From the NCBI GenBank assembly GCA_902362875.1, contig CABIYF010000061.1:1-5565 (forward strand): a DNA stretch of 5,565 bases, given 5' to 3'. This document shows, piece after piece, positions 1 through 5,565 of this stretch. A model generated the notes under the pieces. It made no database searches, was not told the origin of the DNA, and saw nothing but the letters and a program-made list of their open reading frames with translations. The position numbers and the translations under genes are program-made. The DNA comes from Eubacteriaceae bacterium (lineage in GTDB: Bacteria; Bacillota; Clostridia; Lachnospirales; Lachnospiraceae). Every line of letters starts with the position of its first letter. Position 1 is the first letter of the stretch.

Positions 1-119
1 ATAAGCGATCGGTAAAAAACGTGTGCATAAATTCTCTAGCTGCTTTTTCAGACTATTATTTATTTTTTATCATATACAGAAAGACTCCAGTTGGCCAACT
101 GCCCACAAAATCAGAATTT
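1..119 (-). repeat. Left copy of ~115-bp inverted repeat, after the ABC operon
   Basis: This segment matches the reverse complement of 5432-5547. Bases 29-96 match 5520-5453 at 65 of 68 positions (differences at 48, 54 and 87), including an unbroken 32-base identity at 55-86. Bases 104-119 match 5447-5432 at 16 of 16. A short block between them (97-103) differs and is 2 bases longer here. The outer part, 1-28, is only loosely similar but begins with the same ATAAGCGA, so the repeat may continue beyond the window. Read from the ABC gene it starts directly after the TAG stop. It contains a 14-base palindrome, CAGTT-GGCC-AACTG (88-101), which copy 2 does not preserve. No open reading frame of its own is credible. 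It could be a non-coding mobile (MITE-like) or other dispersed intergenic element; the family is not recognised. Confidence 0.9.
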
Positions 120-2009
120 CTAAGACAATTCAAGTTTACCAGTATACAACTGATAATAAGTTCCCTTATTCTTGATCAGATCTTCATGATCTCCACGTTC
201 AATGATCTTACCATGTTCAAGTACAATAATTGCATCACTATTTCGGATCGTAGATAATCGATGGGCAATTACAAATACAGTTCTGCCTTTCATCAGGTTA
301 TCCATTCCTCGCTGTACAATGCTTTCTGTTCTTGTATCGATGCTTGATGTTGCTTCATCTAAGATCAGTACTGGTGGGTTTGCTACGGCTGCTCTGGCGA
401 TGGATAGTAACTGTCTTTGTCCTTGGGATAATCCTTCTCCGTCTCCTGTGATCATTGTGTCATAGCCGTCTGGAAGCATTTTGATGAACTGGTCTGCGTG
501 GGCTAATTCTGCTGCTTCGTAGATCTGTTCGTCGGTTGCTCCTAAGTTTCCATAGCGGATGTTGTCTTTGATCGTTCCTGTGAACAGGTGTGTATCCTGT
601 AATACGATTCCTAAGGAACGTCTTAAGTCGTCTTTTTTAATCTTCTTGATGTTGATTCCGTCGTAGCGGATCTTTCCGTCCTGGATGTCGTAGAAGCGGT
701 TGATCAGGTTTGTGATCGTTGTTTTTCCGGCTCCTGTGGATCCTACAAATGCCAGTTTCTGTCCTGGTTTTGCAAACAAACTGATGTCATAAAGAATTGT
801 TTTGTCTTCGTTGTAACCAAATGTTACATCTTCAAATCTTACATCTCCTGTTAATTCTGTGTAAGTTATAGATCCATCTGCAGAGTGTGGATGTTTCCAT
901 GCCCACATTCCTGTTCTTTCTTTACATTCGATGATATTTCCATTTTCATCTTTCTTCGCATTTACTAATCTTACATATCCTTCGTCTGTTTCAGGTTCTT
1001 CATCGATCAATGCAAAGATTCTCTCTGCACCTGCGAGTGCCATAACGATGGAGTTAAACTGCTGGGCTACCTGCATAAATGGCTGTGTGAAGCTCTTTGT
1101 AAACTGAAGGTAGGATGCCATAACACCTAATGTGATCCCGCCGACACCTTCGATGGCTAACACTCCACCTAAAACTGCTGTTAATACGAACTGGAGGTTT
1201 CCGATATTTCCTACGACCGGACCCATGATGTTTGCATATTTGTTGGCGTTTGCAGCACTTTCAAACAGGGATTCATTTAACTTGTCAAATTCTTCTTCTG
1301 ATTTACGTTCGTGGTTAAAGACTTTGACAACTCTCTGTCCATTCATTCTCTCTTCGATAAATCCTGTCACATCGGCTAATGATTTTTGCTGACGGATAAA
1401 GTATTTTCCGCTGTTTCCACCGATTGCTTTTGTGACCGTGATCATGATTCCGATAACGACAACTGCAAGAATCGTTAAAATCGGACTTAATACTAACATA
1501 GAAATAAATGTTACAATGATCGTGAAAAATGACATCAATGCCTGCGGAATTGCCTGACTGATCATCTGTCTTAACGTGTCCGTATCATTTGTGTATAAAC
1601 TCATGATAGAACCATTTGTATTCTGGTCGAAATAACGGATCGGTAATGTCTGCATATGTTCAAACATATCGTCTCTGACACGTTTTAGAACACCCTGTCC
1701 AATAAATACCATCATCCTTGTATAAATAAATGTTGCAATGACACCTGCTGCAAAGATGCATCCAAGAACAATCATTGCATGGTAAAAGTTTGTAAAATCC
1801 GGATTACTCTGTCCAACCAAAGGAAGGATGAAGTCATCGAGCATAAATTTCAATGATAAAGATACCGATACAGAAGCTGCTGCACTGATGAAAATACAGA
1901 CAAATACAAGAATAAACTGTAATTTATAAGTATCTGTTACATATTTCAAAAGACGTTTTGCTGTCTTCGCCGTATTTTTGTTGATCGTCTTTTCTGGTCC
2001 TTTACTCAT
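120..2009 (-). CDS. ABC exporter half-transporter, catalytic-Glu subunit of a heterodimer
   Basis: A 629-residue fused membrane-plus-ATPase protein of the type IV (ABCB-like) exporter fold, expected in the cytoplasmic membrane and exporting an unknown substrate, possibly drugs or other amphipathic compounds. About six membrane helices lie within residues 30-315. The nucleotide-binding domain shows A-loop Tyr399, Walker A GSTGAGKTT (423-431), Q-loop Gln471, signature LSQGQ (527-531, degenerate from LSGGQ), Walker B VLIL-DE with catalytic Glu552, and H-loop His583. The linker at about 342-388 is longer than usual, with a WAWK motif (369-372). The start is supported by AAAGGAGG at 2018-2025, 8 bases upstream. 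The ATG overlaps the stop of the upstream ABC gene by 8 bases, indicating translational coupling. The residues complement those of the 577-residue partner, so an obligate heterodimer of the BmrCD or TM287/288 kind is inferred. The gene ends in TAG at the edge of the left repeat. Confidence 0.95.
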   Translation of the reverse strand: MSKGPEKTINKNTAKTAKRLLKYVTDTYKLQFILVFVCIFISAAASVSVSLSLKFMLDDFILPLVGQSNPDFTNFYHAMIVLGCIFAAGVIATFIYTRMMVFIGQGVLKRVRDDMFEHMQTLPIRYFDQNTNGSIMSLYTNDTDTLRQMISQAIPQALMSFFTIIVTFISMLVLSPILTILAVVVIGIMITVTKAIGGNSGKYFIRQQKSLADVTGFIEERMNGQRVVKVFNHERKSEEEFDKLNESLFESAANANKYANIMGPVVGNIGNLQFVLTAVLGGVLAIEGVGGITLGVMASYLQFTKSFTQPFMQVAQQFNSIVMALAGAERIFALIDEEPETDEGYVRLVNAKKDENGNIIECKERTGMWAWKHPHSADGSITYTELTGDVRFEDVTFGYNEDKTILYDISLFAKPGQKLAFVGSTGAGKTTITNLINRFYDIQDGKIRYDGINIKKIKKDDLRRSLGIVLQDTHLFTGTIKDNIRYGNLGATDEQIYEAAELAHADQFIKMLPDGYDTMITGDGEGLSQGQRQLLSIARAAVANPPVLILDEATSSIDTRTESIVQRGMDNLMKGRTVFVIAHRLSTIRNSDAIIVLEHGKIIERGDHEDLIKNKGTYYQLYTGKLELS

Positions 2010-3735
2010 CGTCTTCTCCTCCTTTCACCTGTGATTCATAGACTTCTCTGTAAATATCATTTGTCTTTAATAATTCTTCGGATGTTCCAACACCCATGAT
2101 CTTACCGTCATCTAAGACGATGATCTGATCTGCATCTTCGATGGAAGATACTCTCTGTGCGATGATGATCTTTGTTGTATTCGGAATTTCTTCACGGAAA
2201 GCTTTACGGATCAATGCATCTGTCTTTGTATCAACCGCACTTGTGGAATCGTCTAAGATTAAGATCTTTGGTTTCTTTAATAACGCTCTTGCGATACATA
2301 ATCTCTGTTTCTGTCCACCGGAAACGTTATTTCCACCCTGTACGATCTGTGTATTGTATCCAGCTGGGAATTCATTTACGAATCCATCTGCCTGTGCTAA
2401 TTTACACATTCTCTGAACTTCTTCATCAGATGCATTTTCATCACCCCAGCGGATGTTGTCATAGATTGTTCCTGTAAATAATACATTTTTCTGGAGTACC
2501 ATGGATACCTGATCTCTTAATGATTCTAAGTTATAATCACGAACATCAACTCCACCGACTTTGACACATCCTTCTGTGACATCGTAAAGTCTTGGGATCA
2601 GCTGAACTAATGTAGATTTTGCACTACCTGTTCCACCGATGATGCCGATCGTCTGTCCGGATTTGATATGAAGATTGACATCTTTTAAGGAAAGATTTCC
2701 GCCTTCTCCTGCATAGCTGAAATTCACATGATCAAAGATGATCTCTCCATCTTTGACTTCTGTTGCCGCATCTGCTTTATCCTGCATCTCTGGGACTTCT
2801 TCTAAGACTTCTGTGATACGATCTGTGGATGCTTCTGCGATCATGATCATAACGAATACGAATGTTACCATCATCAGAGAACCAATGATCTGTAGTGCGT
2901 ATACAATAATACTTGTTAATTCTCCAGTTCCCATTGTTCCATGGATGATTCCTGTTCCACCGATCGCAACAAGAATCAGAACAACAATATACATCGTAAA
3001 CTGCATCACTGGTGAGTTCCATGCAACGATCTTTTCTGCTTTTGTAAATAGTGTGTATACAAATTTAGAAATTCCATGAAATTTATCAATCTCATAATCT
3101 TCTCTTACAAATGCTTTGACAACACGGGATGCATTGACATTTTCCTGTACGGAGTTATTTAATACATCGTATTCATTAAATACAGTGATGAAATGTGGGT
3201 GAGCTTTCTTTGCGATAAACATCAGTGTTCCACCTAATAATGGAATGACGATCAGAAATAGTAACGCTACAGTCACGCTGTATTTTAATGTCATCACCCA
3301 TGATAAAATGATCATGATCGGTGCTCTTGCAAGCAGTCGGATACTCATCATGTATGCCATCTGGATATTTGTGATATCTGTTGTCATACGTGTGACAAGT
3401 CCTGATGTTGCAAAGTGGTCGATATTCTTAAATGAGAATTCCTGCACTTTGTAGAAAATATCGTGTCTTAAGTTCTTGGCATATCCAGCCCCTGCAACGG
3501 CTGCCATATTTCCAGCTGAAATTCCGAAAAACAGGGATAACATTGCCATAACAACCAGGATCACTCCTCGCTGGATAATATAATGTAAATCTCCGCTTGT
3601 CATTCCGATATCAATGATATTTGCCATCTCCATCGGAATCAAAACTTCCATCAGTACCTCAAGAATTACCAAGATTGGAGCAAGTATGGATTGTTTTTTA
3701 TATTCTCGGACTGATTTCAATAGGGTCTTATTCAT
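2002..3735 (-). CDS. ABC exporter half-transporter, degenerate-site subunit of a heterodimer
   Basis: A 577-residue half-transporter with an N-terminal membrane domain (helices at about 17-38, 54-82, 127-149, 153-175, 241-263 and 274-301) and a C-terminal ATPase domain. Visible motifs are A-loop Tyr341, Walker A GGTGSAKST (367-375, Ala where Gly is usual before Lys373), Q-loop Gln415, canonical signature VSGGQ (471-475), Walker B ILIL-DD with Asp496 in the catalytic Glu position, D-loop SAVD (499-502) and Gln527 in place of the H-loop His. These changes predict poor hydrolysis at its own Walker A/B, while its intact signature completes the partner's active site. The start is set by AGGAGG on the minus strand at 3742-3747, 6 bases upstream. 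The ATG overlaps the marR stop by 8 bases (ATGAATAA). The substrate cannot be read from sequence; multidrug export is inferred from the MarR-ABC-ABC context. Confidence 0.95.
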   Translation of the reverse strand: MNKTLLKSVREYKKQSILAPILVILEVLMEVLIPMEMANIIDIGMTSGDLHYIIQRGVILVVMAMLSLFFGISAGNMAAVAGAGYAKNLRHDIFYKVQEFSFKNIDHFATSGLVTRMTTDITNIQMAYMMSIRLLARAPIMIILSWVMTLKYSVTVALLFLIVIPLLGGTLMFIAKKAHPHFITVFNEYDVLNNSVQENVNASRVVKAFVREDYEIDKFHGISKFVYTLFTKAEKIVAWNSPVMQFTMYIVVLILVAIGGTGIIHGTMGTGELTSIIVYALQIIGSLMMVTFVFVMIMIAEASTDRITEVLEEVPEMQDKADAATEVKDGEIIFDHVNFSYAGEGGNLSLKDVNLHIKSGQTIGIIGGTGSAKSTLVQLIPRLYDVTEGCVKVGGVDVRDYNLESLRDQVSMVLQKNVLFTGTIYDNIRWGDENASDEEVQRMCKLAQADGFVNEFPAGYNTQIVQGGNNVSGGQKQRLCIARALLKKPKILILDDSTSAVDTKTDALIRKAFREEIPNTTKIIIAQRVSSIEDADQIIVLDDGKIMGVGTSEELLKTNDIYREVYESQVKGGEDDE

Positions 3736-4204
3736 TTCCTTCCTCCTTGTGTTTTTCTATTAGATTTTGTAATACATGATATAAAACATGCTTGCATGTC
3801 GTGACATCTTCGGCAGGAATTCCTTTTTCTAACAACTTTTCATTCTGTTTGATATCTTCTAAGATTGCCTCTCTTAGTTTCTCTGCCCTTGCAGTCGGTA
3901 CCAGACGTTTCTTTCTGGCATCTTCTTTATCACTTTCTCTTGTCAGATATCCGTTCTTCTCCATCAATTGCACATATCCTGTGACCGTTGATTTGCGGAT
4001 CTGGAATTCTTCTTCGATGTCTTTTTGGTAAAGATCTCTATGCATTGTCTCTAACAAGATAAACTTTAAAATATGTTTCTGCATGATCGTAAGGTCATCT
4101 TGGATCACTTTGTCAATCGGATGATTTCTTTTCATCTCATGTGATAACATATGGATCAGTTTTCCCATGTGCATGTTATTGATCTTATCGTTTATATCCT
4201 GCAT
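3728..4204 (-). CDS. MarR-family winged-helix transcriptional regulator
   Basis: A 158-residue protein, within the usual length of MarR regulators, which bind DNA as dimers and usually repress until a ligand binds. The winged helix spans about residues 38-105: the helix-turn-helix covers LYQKDIEEEF (58-67) and the recognition helix RKSTVTGYVQLMEKNGYL (70-87), followed by the wing with the family's D-x-x-D-x-R pattern (Asp92, Asp95, Arg97). The flanking helices, N-terminal 1-25 and C-terminal 105-153, would form the dimer interface. The start has a purine-rich site (AGAAAGGG, minus strand, 4213-4220) 8 bases upstream. It is the first gene of the operon and is followed with an 8-base overlap by two ABC exporter genes, so it most likely controls them and itself. 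A matching palindrome lies just downstream of the operon promoter. The effector is unknown. Confidence 0.93.
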   Translation of the reverse strand: MQDINDKINNMHMGKLIHMLSHEMKRNHPIDKVIQDDLTIMQKHILKFILLETMHRDLYQKDIEEEFQIRKSTVTGYVQLMEKNGYLTRESDKEDARKKRLVPTARAEKLREAILEDIKQNEKLLEKGIPAEDVTTCKHVLYHVLQNLIEKHKEEGNE

Positions 4205-4212
4205 TCACTCAT

Positions 4213-4220
4213 CCCTTTCT
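4213..4220 (-). promoter_or_regulatory. Ribosome binding site of the MarR gene
   Basis: AGAAAGGG on the minus strand ends 8 bases before the ATG at 4204. Another ATG lies immediately after it (ATGAGTGAATG), but that codon is out of frame with the regulator, which fixes the start used here. Confidence 0.65.
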
Positions 4221-4231
4221 TTTTAAAAATG

Positions 4232-4245
4232 GTTAGCTTCCTAAC
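4232..4245. promoter_or_regulatory. Probable MarR operator palindrome
   Basis: The perfect inverted repeat GTTAG-CTTC-CTAAC is flanked by an A-run on one side and a T-run on the other, so the arms extend imperfectly on both sides. It begins about two bases after the predicted start of transcription of the MarR-ABC-ABC operon, a position where a bound dimer would block initiation or early elongation. Assignment to this MarR protein is inference from position and symmetry. In the transcript the same bases could form a 5-bp stem with a GAAG loop. Confidence 0.65.
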
Positions 4246-4253
4246 TTTTTAGT

Positions 4254-4282
4254 ATTATACAGAGAATAAAAACGAATGTCAA
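4254..4282 (-). promoter_or_regulatory. Sigma-A promoter of the MarR-ABC-ABC operon
   Basis: Read on the minus strand, the -35 box is TTGACA (4282-4277) and the -10 box is TATAAT (4259-4254), separated by exactly 17 bases. Both hexamers match the vegetative sigma-factor consensus fully. Transcription should start near 4247, giving a leader of about 43 bases before the MarR ATG. Such a strong promoter would be expected to need repression, consistent with the palindrome immediately downstream. Confidence 0.85.
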
Positions 4283-4337
4283 CATTTATTTATTAACTTT
4301 TTACATTTGACTTTCGTCATTCTGCTCTATTTTTATC

Positions 4338-4353
4338 TTGTATTTTTGTACAA
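4338..4353. promoter_or_regulatory. Small inverted repeat TTGTA-N6-TACAA, function unknown
   Basis: A 5+5 inverted repeat lies between the two divergent promoters, about 20 bases upstream of the BirA-type operator. It could be an additional regulator site, but short repeats of A/T-rich sequence arise readily by chance in this region. Confidence 0.2.
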
Positions 4354-4373
4354 TTTTACCAATGGTTATCTTA

Positions 4374-4411
4374 TTATTGTTAACTAGAATATCTTATTGT
4401 GTTGACAATAA
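4374..4411. promoter_or_regulatory. BirA (biotin repressor) operator
   Basis: The half-sites TTATTGTTAAC (4374-4384) and GTTGACAATAA (4401-4411) are inverted copies differing at a single base, separated by 16 bases. This closely resembles the conserved BirA box of Firmicutes, whose TTGTTAAC-type arms are separated by a comparable spacer. BirA loaded with biotinyl-AMP dimerises and binds such sites. The right arm contains the bioB -35 box, so binding would exclude RNA polymerase. birA itself is not in the window; the assignment rests on the motif and on the adjacent bioB. Confidence 0.85.
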
Positions 4412-4430
4412 TTTATGTTCATGCTAAAGT
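4402..4430 (+). promoter_or_regulatory. bioB promoter with extended -10
   Basis: The -35 box TTGACA (4402-4407) is perfect and sits inside the right arm of the BirA operator. After 17 bases comes TAAAGT (4425-4430), a 4-of-6 match to the -10 consensus, preceded by TG-C (4422-4424), an extended -10 element that can compensate. The predicted start is near 4437, leaving a leader of about 43 bases. That is too short for a riboswitch. Confidence 0.75.
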
Positions 4431-4460
4431 TCAGTTTAATAAGATATTTTGAATTTGAAC

Positions 4461-4469
4461 AAAGGAAGG
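4461..4469 (+). promoter_or_regulatory. Ribosome binding site of bioB
   Basis: AAAGGAAGG lies 10 bases before the ATG at 4480. It is the only good purine-rich site near the start and supports that ATG as the initiation codon. Confidence 0.7.
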
Positions 4470-4479
4470 TACATATTAT

Positions 4480-5433
4480 ATGAATTCAGAGCAAAATTTA
4501 ACCCGTGAAGAAGCAATCGCCATCTTAAATACACCCGATGAACAATTAAATGAACTGATCGAACGTGCCGGAGCGCTTCGTAAAAAATATAAAGGAAACC
4601 ATGTAAGCATTCACCTTTTAACAAATGCCAGAAGCGGAAACTGCTCCCAAAACTGTGCCTACTGCGCCCAGTCCTGCCGTTCCCATGCAGATATTGAAAA
4701 ATATAAATGGGTCGACGATGAAAAATTATACGGAGATAACACATTCGTCCATGACAATAAACTTTCCCGTCATTGTATCGGATTAAGCGGTATGAAGTTC
4801 AGCGATGAAGAAATTGAAGAACTGGCTGGTAAGATTCGTAAAATGAAAGAAGAAGGTACACATTTATGCTGTTCTATTGGATTCTTAACAAAAAAACAGG
4901 CTTTAATGTTAAAAGAAGCTGGATTAGACCGTATCAATCATAACTTGAACACAAGCCGTTCTAATTACCCAAATATCTGCACAACACATACATATGAACA
5001 GCGTGTAAACAACATTCATATGCTGCAGGATCTTGGATTCGAAATCTGCAGCGGTGGTATTATCGGAATGGGTGAGAGTAAAGAAGATGTTGTTGATATG
5101 CTATTTGATTTAAAAGAAATCAATCCAGAAGCACTCCCTATCAACTTCTTAATTCCAATCAAAGGAACACCCTTGCAGGATAGAGATACTTCAAATTTAA
5201 CACCTGAATACGGCCTGAAAGTATTATGTCTGGCAAGATTAATGGTCCCAACATCTGATATCCGCTGCGCCGCTGGCCGTGAAATTTATTTTAAAGGAAG
5301 AGAAAAAGAACTACTGACTGTTGTAAATTCTATCTTTGCATCCGGGTATCTGACTGCCGATGGACAGGGAATTGAAGATACGATTAAGACGATTACGGAT
5401 GCGGGATTTACTTGTGAGGTGGAGTCTGATTAA
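4480..5433 (+). CDS. bioB: Biotin synthase (radical SAM)
   Basis: A 317-residue cytoplasmic radical SAM enzyme that inserts sulfur into dethiobiotin to form biotin, the last step of the pathway. The radical SAM [4Fe-4S] cluster is bound by Cys55, Cys59 and Cys62 (CSQNCAYC, with the family's following AQS). The sulfur-donating [2Fe-2S] cluster has its expected ligands at Cys99, Cys130, Cys190 and Arg262. All seven positions equal the E. coli BioB positions plus two, so the active site is complete. A second Cys follows at 131. The protein is somewhat shorter than E. coli BioB at the C-terminus, which is common among Firmicutes versions. It is transcribed alone, divergently from the MarR-ABC operon, under a BirA-type operator. 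No other biotin genes are in the window. The A bases of the TAA stop are the first bases of the right repeat. Confidence 0.97.
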   Translation: MNSEQNLTREEAIAILNTPDEQLNELIERAGALRKKYKGNHVSIHLLTNARSGNCSQNCAYCAQSCRSHADIEKYKWVDDEKLYGDNTFVHDNKLSRHCIGLSGMKFSDEEIEELAGKIRKMKEEGTHLCCSIGFLTKKQALMLKEAGLDRINHNLNTSRSNYPNICTTHTYEQRVNNIHMLQDLGFEICSGGIIGMGESKEDVVDMLFDLKEINPEALPINFLIPIKGTPLQDRDTSNLTPEYGLKVLCLARLMVPTSDIRCAAGREIYFKGREKELLTVVNSIFASGYLTADGQGIEDTIKTITDAGFTCEVESD

Positions 5434-5547
5434 ATTCTGATTTTGTGTGATCGGCCAACTGAAGTCTTTCTGTATATGATAAAAAATAAATAATGGTCTG
5501 GAAAAGCAGCTAGAGAATTTTGCACGTGTTTTTGACAAGTCGCTTAT
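5432..5547 (+). repeat. Right copy of ~115-bp inverted repeat, after bioB
   Basis: This copy is the inverted counterpart of 1-119. It begins with AAATTCTGATTTTGTG, whose first two bases complete the bioB TAA stop, and the resemblance can be followed to CGCTTAT at 5541-5547. The best-conserved part is 5453-5520, with a 32-base exact run at 5463-5494. The GGCC-centred palindrome of the left copy is broken here, so it is unlikely to be an essential terminator stem. Within each copy, AAATTCT near the start and AGAATTT about 80 bases later are complementary and could close a large stem or mark element ends. CACGTG followed by a T-run (5523-5533) is not a convincing terminator. The next 18 bases to the window end show nothing recognisable. 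Confidence 0.9.
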
Positions 5548-5565
5548 CCGCTCAATTTCCTGCGA

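Noticed and set aside
88..101. Palindrome after the ABC operon as an intrinsic terminator
   Set aside because: The stem is only 5 bp around GGCC, no run of T follows it closely in the transcript, and the matching hairpin is broken in the other copy.
21..257. Plus-strand reading frame of 78 codons starting in the left repeat
   Set aside because: It runs antisense into the C-terminal part of the ABC gene, has no ribosome binding site, and the corresponding frame is not kept in the other repeat copy.
4431..4479. Riboswitch or structured leader before bioB
   Set aside because: The predicted leader is only about 43 bases and A/T-rich. A GTTCA/TGAAC pair exists, but its first half lies upstream of the predicted transcript start.
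4436..4744. Minus-strand reading frame of 102 codons upstream of and within bioB
   Set aside because: It overlaps the radical SAM motif region of bioB on the other strand; its composition is that of an antisense shadow.
5523..5533. CACGTG followed by a T-run as the bioB terminator
   Set aside because: A 6-base palindrome has no room for a loop, and the left copy does not keep it.
5311..5538. Minus-strand reading frame of 75 codons across the right repeat
   Set aside because: It is antisense to the well-supported end of bioB, lacks a ribosome binding site, and shows no recognisable protein motif.
1..5565. Insertion sequence, composite transposon or CRISPR array
   Set aside because: No transposase or integrase gene and no short regularly spaced direct repeats are present. 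The flanking repeats alone do not establish a transposon, and no target-site duplication can be seen because the outer ends are cut off or unclear.

Overview
The window looks like chromosome from a low-GC Gram-positive anaerobe, most likely a clostridial gut bacterium of the Lachnospiraceae type. This rests on A/T-rich codon and intergenic composition, strong AGGAGG-type ribosome binding sites, consensus sigma-A promoters, and the typical clostridial MarR-ABC-ABC arrangement. The genus is inference; no rRNA or other phylogenetic marker is present.

Layout from left to right. Positions 1-119 hold one copy of a roughly 115-bp repeat. A three-gene operon follows on the minus strand, read right to left: a MarR-family regulator (3728-4204), then two ABC exporter half-transporters (2002-3735 and 120-2009). 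Each junction overlaps by 8 bases. A 275-bp divergent control region (4205-4479) separates this operon from bioB (biotin synthase, 4480-5433, plus strand). Positions 5432-5547 hold the second copy of the repeat, inverted relative to the first.

How the genes work together. The two ABC proteins have complementary lesions in their ATP sites. One has a catalytic Glu but a degenerate LSQGQ signature. The other has an intact VSGGQ signature but Asp in place of the catalytic Glu, Gln in place of the H-loop His and an altered Walker A. This is the pattern of an asymmetric heterodimeric exporter with one working and one degenerate ATP site. The operon has a TTGACA-N17-TATAAT promoter with a perfect 5+5 inverted repeat just after the predicted transcription start, which suits autorepression by the MarR protein. 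bioB is unrelated in function. Its promoter carries a near-perfect BirA-type operator (TTATTGTTAAC-N16-GTTGACAATAA) whose right half covers the -35 box, so it should be repressed when biotin is plentiful.

The least ordinary feature is the pair of inverted repeats. They bound the four-gene block exactly, each starts at the stop codon of its adjoining gene, and both lie in the same orientation relative to the gene they follow. They could be copies of a dispersed mobile-type intergenic element, a shared 3'-UTR module, or substrates for inversion of the 5.3-kb block. The sequence alone does not decide among these.
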